The notes beneath the pieces were generated by a model, which did no database searches, had not been told where the DNA came from, and saw only the letters and a program-made list of their open reading frames with translations. Source: Actinomycetales bacterium (lineage in GTDB: Bacteria; Actinomycetota; Actinomycetes; Actinomycetales; Microbacteriaceae). Taken from it: a stretch of 64,000 bases of DNA. Shown piece after piece: positions 1-8,474 of this stretch. Made by a program: the position numbers and the translations under genes. The DNA lies in the NCBI GenBank assembly GCA_017308515.1, contig JAFKEN010000006.1:602479-666478 (forward strand), written 5' to 3'. Each line of letters opens with the position of its first letter. Within the stretch, counting starts at the first letter, position 1.

Positions 1-29
1 CCGTCCCGCACCGATCCTCGGAGCCCGCG

Positions 30-804
30 GTGACCCGCCTCGCGGTGACCGAGGCCGACGACCCGCGCCTCGACGACTTCGCGCGCCGCACCGACGTCGC
101 GCTGCGCGGCGACCGCGGCGCCGAGCACGGGCTCTACCTCGTCGAGTCGCTGCTGCTGCTCGAACGGGCGCGCGCCGCCGGCCACCGGCCGCGCGCGCCG
201 GGCGGCGGAGGCCGCCGGGCCCGGGGTGCCGGTGTACGTCGGCGGCGACGCACTGCTCGCGGCGGTCACCGGGTACGCGCTGCACCGCGGCGTCGTCGCC
301 TCCTTCGAGCGGCCGGCGCTGCCCGAGCCGGCGGAGCTGCTGAGGGCGGCCCGGCGCGTCGTCGTGCTCGAGGACGTCGCCGACCCCTCCAACGTCGGGG
401 CGATCTTCCGGTCGGTCGCGGGCATCGGCGCCGACGCGGTGCTCGTGACGCCGCGCTGCAGCGACCCGTTCTACCGCCGCGCGATCCGGGTCTCGATGGG
501 GACGGTGCTCCAGGTGCCGTGGACGCGGGCGCCCGCCTGGCCCGACCTCGCCCCGCTGCTGCGCGGCGCGGGCTTCGCGATCGCCGCCCTCGCCCTCGCC
601 GACGACGCCGTGGCACTGCGGGAGTACGCCGCGCATCCGCCGGAGCGCGTCGCCCTCGTGCTGGGCGCCGAGGGTCCGGGACTCTCGTCGGAGGCGCTCG
701 CGGTCGCCGACACCCGCGTCGTGATCCCGATGCGGCACGGCATCGACTCCCTCAACGTCGCCGCGGCCGCCGCCGTCGCGATGTACGCGCTCGCCACCCC
801 CTGA
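30..804 (+). pseudogene. SpoU/TrmH-family RNA 2'-O-methyltransferase, frameshifted
   Basis: The gene would transfer methyl from SAM to a 2'-hydroxyl in tRNA or rRNA. The N-terminal part reads from a GTG at 30 in one frame (TRLAVTEADDPRLDDF, then LYLVESLLLLERARAAGHRPR). The catalytic part reads in another frame to the stop at 804. It carries all three SpoU motifs: DPSNVGAIFRSVAG, LVLGAEGPGLS and the knot motif with DSLNVAAAAAVAMY. The frame changes between about 190 and 225, and the linker there is shorter than I expect for the family, so a small deletion is likely. A GTG at 226 could start a 192-residue fragment that holds the catalytic domain but lacks the N-terminal substrate-binding part. 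A sequencing error is the alternative. The family call is firm; the substrate is not known. Confidence 0.8.
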
Positions 805-806
805 CC

Positions 807-828
807 CGTCACGGCTCCCTCCGTGACG
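807..828. terminator. Hairpin between convergent genes
   Basis: A perfect 8-bp stem, CGTCACGG / CCGTGACG with a 6-nt loop, lies 2 nt after the methyltransferase stop and before the end of the minus-strand ABC gene. There is no T-tract, so it is a hairpin-type stop signal at best and could serve both strands. Confidence 0.45.
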
Positions 829-909
829 TGGCGGAAGGGCGCGCGCGGCCGTCCGCCGGGGTGCATCTCCGTCCGGGAGACGCGCGACGCACGGGAGGTG
901 GACGGGAGG

Positions 910-2808
910 TCAGACGAGCAGCTGGTGCTGCGCGAGCTCGCGGTACAGCGGCGTGGAGTCGACGAGCTCGGCGTGCGTGCCGATGCCGACGACGCGGCCG
1001 TGATCCAGCACGACGATGCGGTCGGAGTCCACGACTGTCGAGAGCCGGTGGGCGATGACGAGCAGGGTGCGGTCCTCGGAGGCGGCCTCGATCGCATCCC
1101 GCAGCAGGCGCTCGTTGGTGCCGTCGAGCGAGGCGGTCGCCTCGTCGAGCAGCAGGATCGGCGCGCGCGTCAGCAGCGCCCGCGCGATCGCGAGCCGCTG
1201 GCGCTCGCCGCCGGAGAGCATCACCCCGTCTTCGCCGACGGCCGCGTCGAGACCCGCCGGGTCGCGGTCGAGCACCTCGCCGAGATTGACGGAGCGCAGC
1301 ACCTCGACGCACTCCTCGTCGGTGGCCGCGGGCGCCGCGAGCAGCAGGTTCTGGCGGATCGTGCCGGCCAGCACCGGAGCATCCTGCTCGACGTAGCCGA
1401 TCTGCGCGCGCAGCGCGACGCGCGGCAGCTCACGCACGTCGACGCCGCCCAGGAGCACGCGGCCCGCGGTGGTGTCGTAGAAACGCTCGATGAGCGCGAG
1501 GATGGTGCTCTTGCCCGCGCCGGAGGGACCGACGAGGGCGACGCGTGCGCCGCGGGGCACCTCGAACGACACGCCGCGCAGCACCTCGCGCTCGTGCGCG
1601 GAACCCCCGTCGGGGGTGTCGCCCGGCTCCCGATCCGTGCCCTCGGGAAGGGCGAGCCCCTCGGCGGCGAGGGCCTTCTCGGCCTCGGTCGCGTGCGCGT
1701 CCTCGGGGTAGCGGAAGCGCACCTCCTCGAACGCGATGGCAGGGGCTGCGGCGATCGGCGCGGGCGGGGTCGCGCCGGTCGGGGCGGCGTCGCCCTCGTC
1801 TTCGCTCGGGATGACGAGCACCTCCTGGATGCGCCCGAGCGCCCCGAGCGCCTGGTTCACCGAGCTGAGGGCCCCGAAGGCCTGCCCGAGCGGCATCACC
1901 ATGAGGAACAGGAACATGATGAACGCGACGAGGCTCGCGATCGTGATCGCGCCGGAGGCGACGCGGAAGCCGCCGACGCCGAGTACGACCAGGAACGACA
2001 CCTGCAGCGCGATGCCCGCGACCGGCACGATGAGCGCCGAGATCTTCGCGACCTTCACGCCCGCGCGGTAGGCGCCGTCGGCCTCCGCCTCGACGGCGGT
2101 CGTCTCGCGCTCGGTGGCGTTGGCGGCGCGCACCGTCCGGATCGCGCTCACGGCCCGCTCGACCGCCGCTGCGAGATCGCCGACCTTCTCCTGCTGCTCC
2201 CGGCTCGCGGTGCGGATCCGCCGCGACAGGGCGCCGACGCCGACGATCGCGACAGCGATCACGAGCGCCGTGAGCCCGAACAGCACCGGATCGATGATCA
2301 CCATGGCGACGAGCGCGCCGACGAAGGTGACCGCGCCGCCGATCGCGTCGATGAGTCCCTGCGTGATGACGGCGTACAGCAGGGTCGTATCGGATCCGAC
2401 CCGGGAGACCAGGTCGCCCGTCCTGCGGCGGTCGAACTCGGCGATCGGCAGGCGCAGCACTCGCCGCACGAGCGCCCGACGTGCCGAGAGCACGACGGAG
2501 GTGCCGGTGCGCTGCAGCAGGTAGTGCTGCACGCCTTGCAGCAGCGCGGTGACGATCACGAGTGCGACGAGGCCGACGACGAGCATGCCGAGCGGCTTCG
2601 ACTCGCCCACCAGGGTGATGACCTGGCTCACCAGCAGCGGCTGCACGAGGGTCGTCGCCGAGGCGACGAGGCTGATGACGACGACGACCGCCAGCACGCC
2701 GCGGTGCTCGGCGAGGTAGGGCAGGAGCTGTCGGAAGCCGACGCGGGGGCCGTCCTCCGGCGGGCGGCGGGAGAACGGGGAGCGGCGCGTCGGAGTGGAC
2801 GTGGACAT
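910..2808 (-). CDS. ABC exporter, fused permease and ATPase (half transporter)
   Basis: Type IV ABC exporter half-transporter of 632 residues, expected in the cytoplasmic membrane as a dimer. An N-terminal membrane domain with about six helices (residues 35-320) is followed by a nucleotide-binding domain with Walker A GPSGAGKS at 427-434, signature LSGGERQR at 531, Walker B ILLLDEA at 551 and a switch His in IAHRLS. About 38 mostly polar residues (roughly 369-408) are inserted between the RYP A-loop and VLRGVSFEV, which is unusual. The start was placed at the ATG opening MSTSTPT, because the open frame further upstream overlaps the regulator gene antisense to plausible coding. It lies 49 bp downstream of a small HTH gene on the same strand and may be co-transcribed with it. 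The substrate is unknown; drugs or lipids are typical. Confidence 0.9.
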   Translation of the reverse strand: MSTSTPTRRSPFSRRPPEDGPRVGFRQLLPYLAEHRGVLAVVVVISLVASATTLVQPLLVSQVITLVGESKPLGMLVVGLVALVIVTALLQGVQHYLLQRTGTSVVLSARRALVRRVLRLPIAEFDRRRTGDLVSRVGSDTTLLYAVITQGLIDAIGGAVTFVGALVAMVIIDPVLFGLTALVIAVAIVGVGALSRRIRTASREQQEKVGDLAAAVERAVSAIRTVRAANATERETTAVEAEADGAYRAGVKVAKISALIVPVAGIALQVSFLVVLGVGGFRVASGAITIASLVAFIMFLFLMVMPLGQAFGALSSVNQALGALGRIQEVLVIPSEDEGDAAPTGATPPAPIAAAPAIAFEEVRFRYPEDAHATEAEKALAAEGLALPEGTDREPGDTPDGGSAHEREVLRGVSFEVPRGARVALVGPSGAGKSTILALIERFYDTTAGRVLLGGVDVRELPRVALRAQIGYVEQDAPVLAGTIRQNLLLAAPAATDEECVEVLRSVNLGEVLDRDPAGLDAAVGEDGVMLSGGERQRLAIARALLTRAPILLLDEATASLDGTNERLLRDAIEAASEDRTLLVIAHRLSTVVDSDRIVVLDHGRVVGIGTHAELVDSTPLYRELAQHQLLV

Positions 2809-2857
2809 GGATGCTCGATTCGGAGAGAGACAGAGAGACGGTGGGGTGCGCCGACAC

Positions 2858-3073
2858 TCAGGCGCGCCCGTAGCGCTTGTGCACGGCTTGTTTGCTGACT
2901 TCGAGGCACAGAGCGATGAGCTGCCACGACGCGCCGGCGTTCCGGGCGCGTCGCACGGCCGTCGCCTCGATCCGATCGAGTTCGGCACGCATCCGATGAA
3001 CGGCGCGCAGGGCCTCGATCGGATCGTCGGACCCCGCTTCGGCCGCGAGCGTCGTGAGACCCGATCCATTCAT
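2858..3073 (-). CDS. Small HTH DNA-binding protein, probable autoregulator
   Basis: A 71-residue protein with a helix-turn-helix-like C-terminus (residues about 45-70, GASWQLIALCLEVSKQAVHKR), a type seen in small actinobacterial regulators. The start at 3073 fits a leaderless promoter: -35 TTGACC and -10 TATGGT (minus strand) spaced 17 bp, with 7 nt from the -10 to the ATG. An alternative ATG at 3085 would lie inside the -10. Two inverted repeats cover this promoter (see 3077-3120). It sits just upstream of the fused ABC exporter (minus strand) and divergent from a second ABC exporter, so it probably controls one or both. No ligand domain is visible. Confidence 0.7.
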   Translation of the reverse strand: MNGSGLTTLAAEAGSDDPIEALRAVHRMRAELDRIEATAVRRARNAGASWQLIALCLEVSKQAVHKRYGRA

Positions 3074-3076
3074 GTC

Positions 3077-3120
3077 GTCAACCATAGTTGACCTTCGACT
3101 CGGGGTCAATGCAGGTTGAC
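3077..3120 (-). promoter_or_regulatory. Promoter with two operator-like inverted repeats
   Basis: Minus-strand promoter: -35 TTGACC (complement of 3104-3109), 17-bp spacer, -10 TATGGT (complement of 3081-3086). Two inverted repeats overlay it: GTCAAC-N4-GTTGAC at 3077-3092 covers the -10, and GTCAAT-N4-GTTGAC at 3105-3120 covers the -35. The copies are offset by 28 bp. This is the layout of a repressor operator; binding by the adjacent HTH protein is inferred. Confidence 0.65.
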
Positions 3121-3186
3121 GCGCGGCCGCGCCAGGATCCGTCGCTGGCGGATGTGGACGCTGTCCACGATGTCGTCGCCCCGACA

Positions 3187-3199
3187 TAGGATCGAGCCC
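3187..3199 (+). promoter_or_regulatory. -10 box for leaderless start at 3200
   Basis: TAGGAT at 3187-3192 lies 7 nt before the GTG start of the ABC-2 ATPase. There is no Shine-Dalgarno sequence, which fits transcription starting at the start codon. Confidence 0.55.
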
Positions 3200-4168
3200 G
3201 TGACTCTCGCCGCCCCCTCCGCCGGAACGACCGGGGCCGGTGCCGCGGGCCCGGTGATCCGCGCCGTCGACCTGCGCAAGAGCTACGGCGATACCCACGC
3301 CGTCGACGGGCTCAGCTTCGAGGTGACGTCGGGGGAGGCCTTCGGCCTGCTCGGGCCCAACGGCGCCGGCAAGTCGACCACGATGCGCATGATCGGCGCG
3401 GTCACGACCCGCACCGGCGGCGAGCTCGAGATCCTCGGTCTCGACCCCGACCGCTCGGGCCCCGACATCCGCGCGCAGCTGGGCGTCGTGCCCCAGCAGG
3501 ACAATCTCGACGACGAGCTGCGGGTGCGCGAGAACCTCCTCGTCTACGGCCGCTACTTCGGCCTGCCCCGTGCGCAGGTCGCGCGCCGCGCCGACGAGCT
3601 GCTCGAGTTCGCGCAGCTCGCCGACCGGGCGAAGGCGCGCGTCGACGCGCTCTCGGGCGGCATGAAGCGCCGGCTCACGATCGCGCGGGCGCTCATCAGC
3701 GATCCGCGCATCCTGCTGCTCGACGAGCCGACGACCGGCCTCGATCCGCAGGCGCGGCACATCCTGTGGGATCGCCTGTTCCGCCTCAAGGAGCGCGGCA
3801 CCACGCTCGTGCTCACCACGCACCACATGGACGAGGCGGAGCAGCTGTGCGACCGGCTCGTGGTGGTCGACAAGGGCCGCATCATGGCCGAGGGATCGCC
3901 CGCCCAGCTGATCCGCGAGCACTCCAGTCGCGAGGTGCTCGAGCTGCGCTTCGGCTCCGACCGCAACGAGGCCGCCGCCGAGACGCTCGCGGGCGTCGGG
4001 GACCGCCTCGAGGTGCTCCCGGACCGCGTGCTCGTCTACGCGGCCGACGGCGAGGCGGCCCTCGTCGAGGCGCACGCGCGCGGCCTCGCGCCGATCACGA
4101 GCCTCGTGCGGCGCTCGAGCCTCGAAGACGTCTTCCTGCGGCTCACCGGCCGCTCGCTGATCGAATGA
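3200..4168 (+). CDS. ABC-2 type exporter ATP-binding protein (DrrA/NodI-like)
   Basis: A 322-residue ATPase energising an ABC-2 exporter. Walker A GPNGAGKST is at 52-60, signature LSGGMKRR at 151-158, Walker B ILLLDEP at 171-177, and a switch His follows in LTTHHMDEAEQLCDR. The C-terminal extension with SLEDVFLRLTG is the hallmark of drug/antibiotic-exporter ATPases of the DrrA type. The GTG start at 3200 was chosen because a -10 box (TAGGAT) lies 7 nt upstream and homology begins soon after. The stop overlaps the next ATG by 3 nt. Together with the two permeases it forms a three-gene exporter divergent from the HTH/ABC pair. The substrate cannot be told from sequence. Confidence 0.92.
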   Translation: MTLAAPSAGTTGAGAAGPVIRAVDLRKSYGDTHAVDGLSFEVTSGEAFGLLGPNGAGKSTTMRMIGAVTTRTGGELEILGLDPDRSGPDIRAQLGVVPQQDNLDDELRVRENLLVYGRYFGLPRAQVARRADELLEFAQLADRAKARVDALSGGMKRRLTIARALISDPRILLLDEPTTGLDPQARHILWDRLFRLKERGTTLVLTTHHMDEAEQLCDRLVVVDKGRIMAEGSPAQLIREHSSREVLELRFGSDRNEAAAETLAGVGDRLEVLPDRVLVYAADGEAALVEAHARGLAPITSLVRRSSLEDVFLRLTGRSLIE

Positions 4169-5010
4169 GCGCCCCGGCCCTGCCCGCGGTGTCGACGCCC
4201 ACCGCGGGGGGATCCGGCCCCCGTCGCGCGCCCCGGTTCGCGTGGTGGTACGTCACCGAGCATCTCCTCCGCGGAATGCGGGGCTACCTCCCGACGGTCG
4301 TCGCGACCGCGATCGGCACCCCGGTCGTCTACCTCGCCGTGTTCGGCATCGGCCTCGGGGCGCTCATCACCGAGAACGTCGCGCCCGCGGGTTCGGCCGC
4401 CACGACCTACCTGCAGTTCGTCGCCCCGGCCCTGCTGTGCATGTCGGCCTTTGCGCTCGCCTCCGAGGAGTTCAGCTTCGGCATCGCCCTGCACCTCACC
4501 TGGCGGAAGGTCTTCGAGGGCACCCGTGCGACCCCGATCGCCTCCGGCCAGATCGCCGACGGCTTCGTCGCCTTCGTCGCGATCCGCATGGTCATCACCG
4601 CGGGCGTCTACGGCGCGGTGATCGCGGCGTTCGGCGTCGTGCCGCTCGGGGCGATCCCGGCCCTCGTGCTGACCGGCGTGCTGGGCGGTCTCGCGGTGTC
4701 GCCGCTCGCCGTCTACGCCGCGCGCATCCAGGGCGAGAGCGGGCAGTTCGCGATCGTGCAGCGGGTGATCATCCTGCCGCTGACCCTGTTCTCGGGCACG
4801 CTGTTCCCGCTCACCCAGCTACCGATCTTCCTGCAGCCGATCGGGTGGATCTCGCCGCTGTGGCACGCCGCCGAGCTCGGCCGGTTCCTCGCGTTCGGGC
4901 CCTCCGGTCAGTGGGTGGCGGCGCTCGTGCACGTCGCCGTGCTCGTCGCGGTCGCCGCCGGCGGCTGGATCGGCCTGCGCGTCGTGCTCACCCGGAGGCT
5001 CGAGCGATGA
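4165..5010 (+). CDS. ABC-2 type transporter permease (first)
   Basis: A 281-residue membrane protein with about six hydrophobic segments and the ABC-2 membrane-domain pattern (WYVTEHLLRGMRG near the start, then IILPLTLFSGTLFPLTQLP before the last helices). The ATG overlaps the ATPase stop (ATGA), so translation is probably coupled. It pairs with the next gene as a heterodimeric permease, as in NodJ/DrrB-like exporters. Confidence 0.9.
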   Translation: MSAPALPAVSTPTAGGSGPRRAPRFAWWYVTEHLLRGMRGYLPTVVATAIGTPVVYLAVFGIGLGALITENVAPAGSAATTYLQFVAPALLCMSAFALASEEFSFGIALHLTWRKVFEGTRATPIASGQIADGFVAFVAIRMVITAGVYGAVIAAFGVVPLGAIPALVLTGVLGGLAVSPLAVYAARIQGESGQFAIVQRVIILPLTLFSGTLFPLTQLPIFLQPIGWISPLWHAAELGRFLAFGPSGQWVAALVHVAVLVAVAAGGWIGLRVVLTRRLER

Positions 5011-5846
5011 GCGCGACGACGACCTCCCGCCCGACCCGGCCCGACCCGGCGCGTCCCGGCGCCGGCGTGCGCGCGCTCTGGTCGGGCAACCCCGGCTCGA
5101 TCATCAACCGCGAGCTCATCGCGGCGCGCAGCACCAACTGGGCGGTGCTCGCCTCCGGCATCGCCGAGCCGATCTTCTACCTGCTCGCTCTCGGCATCGG
5201 GATCGGCGGATACGTCGGCGACATCGTCGCGGCCGACGGATCGCCCATCCCCTACGCCGCCTACATCGCCCCCGCCCTGCTGGCGGTCGCGGCGATGAAC
5301 GGCGCGCTCTACGACTCCACCTGGAACGTGTTCTTCAAGTTGCACGTGCAGCGCCACTACGAGGCGATGCTCGCGACGCCGCTCGGCCCGCTCGACGTCG
5401 CGGTGGGGCAGATCTCCTGGTCGCTGCTGCGCGGCGGCGTCTACGGGCTGGCGTTCCTCGGCGTCATGCAGGTGCTCGGGCTCAATCTGGCCTGGACGGC
5501 GCTGCTCGCGCTGCCCGCGATCCTGCTGGTCGCCTTCGGCTTCGCGAGCTTCGGCATGGGGCTGACGAGCTACCTGAAGAGCTTCCAGCAGATGGACTGG
5601 ATCTTCTTCGTCGTGCTGCCGATGTTCCTGCTGTCGGCGACGTTCTTCCCCATCACCGTCTACCCCGAGCCGGTGCAGTGGGTCGTCATGGCGCTGCCAC
5701 TCTGGCACGGGGTCGAACTCGTGCGCGGGCTCACGACCGGCCACCTCGACGCGGGGATGCTCGGCCACGTCGCGTACTACCTCGTGATGGCGGCGCTCGG
5801 GCTCACCTTCGCGACCCGCCGGCTGAAGGCGCTGTTCCTCAGCTGA
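5007..5846 (+). CDS. ABC-2 type transporter permease (second)
   Basis: A 279-residue paralogue of the preceding permease, again with six hydrophobic segments and the conserved PMFLLSATFFPITVYP stretch. The ATG overlaps the previous stop by 4 nt. The presence of two distinct permeases with a single ATPase suggests a 1:1 permease heterodimer with two ATPase copies. It ends 32 bp before the convergent ribH. Confidence 0.9.
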   Translation: MSATTTSRPTRPDPARPGAGVRALWSGNPGSIINRELIAARSTNWAVLASGIAEPIFYLLALGIGIGGYVGDIVAADGSPIPYAAYIAPALLAVAAMNGALYDSTWNVFFKLHVQRHYEAMLATPLGPLDVAVGQISWSLLRGGVYGLAFLGVMQVLGLNLAWTALLALPAILLVAFGFASFGMGLTSYLKSFQQMDWIFFVVLPMFLLSATFFPITVYPEPVQWVVMALPLWHGVELVRGLTTGHLDAGMLGHVAYYLVMAALGLTFATRRLKALFLS

Positions 5847-5878
5847 CCGCGCCGGCAGCGGCCGGCTCGGCGCACCGC

Positions 5879-6388
5879 TCAGTCGATGCCGGCCTCGTCG
5901 GGCCCGACGACCGGCAGCCCGGCCGCGATGCGGCGCAGGGTGCTGGCGGTCGCGATCGCGGCCTCCGCGGCGCGTCCGCCGACGTCCTCCTTCGAGTCGG
6001 GCAGGCCGGCGCGGTCGAGCCCCTGCCGCTCGTCGTCGACGGTGAGCACGCCGAACCCGACCGGCTTGCCGGTGTCGAGGGCGACGCGGGTGAGGCCGTC
6101 GGTCGCGGCGGCCGCCACGTAGTCGAAGTGCGGGGTCTCGCCGCGCACGATGACCCCGAGAGCGACCACGGCATCCGCGCCCGCCTCGAGGGCCGCCTTG
6201 CAGGCGAGGGGCAGCTCGAAGCTGCCCGCGACCTGCACCTCGGTGACGGTCGCGCCGGAGGCGTGCAGCACCCGGCGCGCGCCGCCGAGCAGGCCGCCGG
6301 CGATCTCGTGGTGCCACAGTCCGCTGACGATCGCGACGGTCAGGCCGGTGCCGTCGACGTCGAGCTGGGGGAGTCCTTCTCCGCTCAT
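5879..6388 (-). CDS. ribH: 6,7-dimethyl-8-ribityllumazine synthase
   Basis: Penultimate riboflavin enzyme; it condenses 3,4-dihydroxy-2-butanone 4-phosphate with 5-amino-6-ribitylaminouracil in the cytoplasm. The protein has 169 residues, slightly longer than many. Family motifs are VAGSFELPLACKAAL (53-67) and GVIVRGETPHFDYVA (78-92), with the probable catalytic His at 87. It is the last gene of the riboflavin operon, separated from ribBA by 92 bp holding a decamer tandem repeat. The operon order ribD-ribE-ribBA-ribH supports the call. Confidence 0.96.
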   Translation of the reverse strand: MSGEGLPQLDVDGTGLTVAIVSGLWHHEIAGGLLGGARRVLHASGATVTEVQVAGSFELPLACKAALEAGADAVVALGVIVRGETPHFDYVAAAATDGLTRVALDTGKPVGFGVLTVDDERQGLDRAGLPDSKEDVGGRAAEAAIATASTLRRIAAGLPVVGPDEAGID

Positions 6389-6400
6389 GGGGTTCCTCTC

Positions 6401-6460
6401 GGGGCTGGTCCGGGCTGGTCGGGGCTAGTCGCGGCTAGTCGGGGCTGGTCGGTTCTGGTC
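6401..6460. repeat. Decamer tandem repeat, six units
   Basis: Six consecutive 10-bp units related to GGGGCTGGTC fill most of the ribBA-ribH gap: units start at 6401, 6411, 6421, 6431, 6441 and 6451, with substitutions at a few positions (CTAGTC in two units). A partial seventh follows. On the operon strand the unit is GACCAGCCCC. No function is known to me. Confidence 0.85.
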
Positions 6461-6480
6461 GGGTCGGGGCGCGGGCCGGC

Positions 6481-7800
6481 TCAGGCGCCGGCCGCCTGGT
6501 CGATGCGGGTCTGCTCGCGGCGCGCCGCGAGCGCGGCGTCGAGCTCGTCGTGCGCCGGGAGCGCGTGGCCCATGCGGTCGCGCTTGGCCTCGAGGTAGGC
6601 CTCGTTGAACTCGCCGACGCCGACCACGAGGGGCTCCATGCCCTCGACCTCGACGCCGCGCTCGGTCAGCTGGCGGGCCTTCTCGGGGTTGTTGGACAGC
6701 AGCCGGATGCGCTGCAGGCCCAGGTCTTCGAGGATCGCCACGGCGGCGCCGTAGTCGCGCGCGTCGGCGGGGAGCCCGAGCCGCAGGTTCGCGTCGAGCG
6801 TGTCGAGCCCGTCCTCCTGCAGCCGATAGGCCTTGAGCTTGTTGATGAGGCCGATACCGCGGCCCTCGTGCCCGCGCAGGTAGATGACGGCGCCGCCGGT
6901 GTCGCGGATCCGCTCCAGCGCCGCCTGCAGCTGCGGCCCGCACTCGCACTTGAGCGAGCCGAAGGCCTCGCCGGTGAGGCATTCGGAGTGCACCCGCACG
7001 AGCGCGCCGTCGGCCGGCGGGATCCCGTCGGGGCCGTCGGAGATCCACGCGACGTGGTCGGCACCCGTCGAGCGGTCGCGGTAGGCCCGCACCCGGAAGG
7101 TGCCGTGCTCGGTCGGCACGCGAGTCTCGACCTCGAAGTCGACGCGGCGGAACTCCGGCACGTCGGGCTGCGCCTGCGGGTCGTTCTCGCAGCGCCGCTG
7201 CTCCATGAACCGCAGCAGATCCTCGATCGTGATGACCGGCAGGCCCACCGCCTCCCCCAGCCGCAGCAGACCGGGCAGACGCATCATCTCGCCGTCCTCG
7301 TCGACGATCTCCGCGATCGCCGCGACCGGCTGCAGGCCGGCGAGCTGCATGAGCGCGACGCCGGCCTCGGTGTGCCCGTCGCGCGCGGCGACGCCGCCGT
7401 CCACGGCGCGCAGCGGCAGGATGTGGCCCGGCCGGATCAGACTCTCCGGGGTCGATGCGGGGTCGGCGAGCACGCGCAGGGTGTGCGCGCGATCGGAGGC
7501 GGAGATGCCGGTCGAGAGCCGGTCGGCGGCGTCGACGCTCACCGTGTAGGCGGTGCCGCGCGGGTCCTGGCTGTCGGCCCACATGAGCGGCAGGCCGAGC
7601 CGGTCGGCCACCTCGTTGGTCATCGGGGCGCAGATGTAGCCGGAGCTGACCCGCACCATCCAGGCGACCCACTCCTGGCTCGCGGTCTCGGCCGCCAGGA
7701 TCACGTCGCCCTCGTTCTCGCGCCCCTCGTCGTCGGCGACGATGACGGGGCGGCCCTCGCGCAGTGCGGCGAGGGCGGTGGGGATGTCGGCGAGGCTCAT
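6481..7800 (-). CDS. ribBA: Bifunctional 3,4-DHBP synthase / GTP cyclohydrolase II
   Basis: Supplies both riboflavin precursors: DHBP from ribulose 5-phosphate, and the pyrimidine from GTP. It has 439 residues. The N-terminal RibB domain has DDEGRENEGD (23-32), RPGHILPLRA (123-132) and HTEAGVAL (143-150). The C-terminal RibA domain has zinc cysteines C274, C285 and C287, RGHEGRGIGL (309-318) and SNNPEK (369-374). All key residues are present in both halves, so both should be active. Its ATG overlaps the ribE stop by 3-4 nt. Confidence 0.97.
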   Translation of the reverse strand: MSLADIPTALAALREGRPVIVADDEGRENEGDVILAAETASQEWVAWMVRVSSGYICAPMTNEVADRLGLPLMWADSQDPRGTAYTVSVDAADRLSTGISASDRAHTLRVLADPASTPESLIRPGHILPLRAVDGGVAARDGHTEAGVALMQLAGLQPVAAIAEIVDEDGEMMRLPGLLRLGEAVGLPVITIEDLLRFMEQRRCENDPQAQPDVPEFRRVDFEVETRVPTEHGTFRVRAYRDRSTGADHVAWISDGPDGIPPADGALVRVHSECLTGEAFGSLKCECGPQLQAALERIRDTGGAVIYLRGHEGRGIGLINKLKAYRLQEDGLDTLDANLRLGLPADARDYGAAVAILEDLGLQRIRLLSNNPEKARQLTERGVEVEGMEPLVVGVGEFNEAYLEAKRDRMGHALPAHDELDAALAARREQTRIDQAAGA

Positions 7801-8474
7801 CGCACGGCCTCCGTTCCGACCGGGCTGGACGTCTCGGAGCGGAGGTCGTGCTCGACCTCGCCACCGCCGATGCCGAACTCGGCCATCCGCGCGATCTGCC
7901 GCGCGACGATGTCGGTCTCGACGTTGACGCGGTCACCCACCCGCTTCGCGCCGAGCACCGTCGCCTGCAGGGTCTCGGGGATGAGCGAGACCTCGAACCA
8001 CTGCGCGGCCTCGCCCGCGGGCGAGACGGCGCTCACCGTGAGCGAGACGCCGTCGAGCGCGATCGAGCCCTTGCGGGTGACGAGCGGGGCGAGCTCGCGG
8101 TCGAGCGCGAAGCGCAGCACCCGCCAGCCGGGCTGCTCCTCGCGGCCGATGACCTCGGCGGTGCCGTCGACGTGACCCTGCACGAGGTGGCCGCCGAGGC
8201 GGTGGCCGAGGGCGGCGGCGCGCTCGAGGTCGACCCGGTCGCCGACGGCGAGCTCGCCGAGCGTCGAGATGTCGATCGAGACGCCCATGACCTCGACCGT
8301 GAAGCTGTCGGGGCTCTGGTCGACGACCGTGAGGCACACGCCGTCGACCGAGATCGAGTCGCCGTGGCCGGCGTCGCTCGCGGCGAGCGGGGCGCGCACG
8401 GTGAGGCGCGCAGGCTCGCTGGCGCGGTCCCAGGAGGTGACCTCGCCGAGCTCTTCGATGATTCCGGTGAACAT
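7797..8474 (-). CDS. ribE: Riboflavin synthase alpha subunit
   Basis: Dismutates two lumazine molecules to riboflavin. It has 225 residues with the usual two lumazine-binding repeats: the first opens with MFTGIIEELG, the second follows GHLVQGHVDG. Both carry the DGVCLTV / DGVSLTV ligand motif. The start at 8474 (MFTGII) is the invariant family N-terminus; the open frame runs ten codons further but without homology. The ATG overlaps the ribD stop by one base. Confidence 0.96.
   Translation of the reverse strand: MFTGIIEELGEVTSWDRASEPARLTVRAPLAASDAGHGDSISVDGVCLTVVDQSPDSFTVEVMGVSIDISTLGELAVGDRVDLERAAALGHRLGGHLVQGHVDGTAEVIGREEQPGWRVLRFALDRELAPLVTRKGSIALDGVSLTVSAVSPAGEAAQWFEVSLIPETLQATVLGAKRVGDRVNVETDIVARQIARMAEFGIGGGEVEHDLRSETSSPVGTEAVR

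Noticed and set aside
823-2898. 691-codon plus-strand open frame opposite the ABC exporter
   Set aside because: It is the antisense of a clear ABC gene, rich in Arg/Asp/His, and has no recognisable domain. Long shadow frames are normal at this GC content.
6550-8175. 541-codon plus-strand open frame opposite ribBA and ribE
   Set aside because: Antisense of two well-supported enzymes; no start context and no homology pattern.
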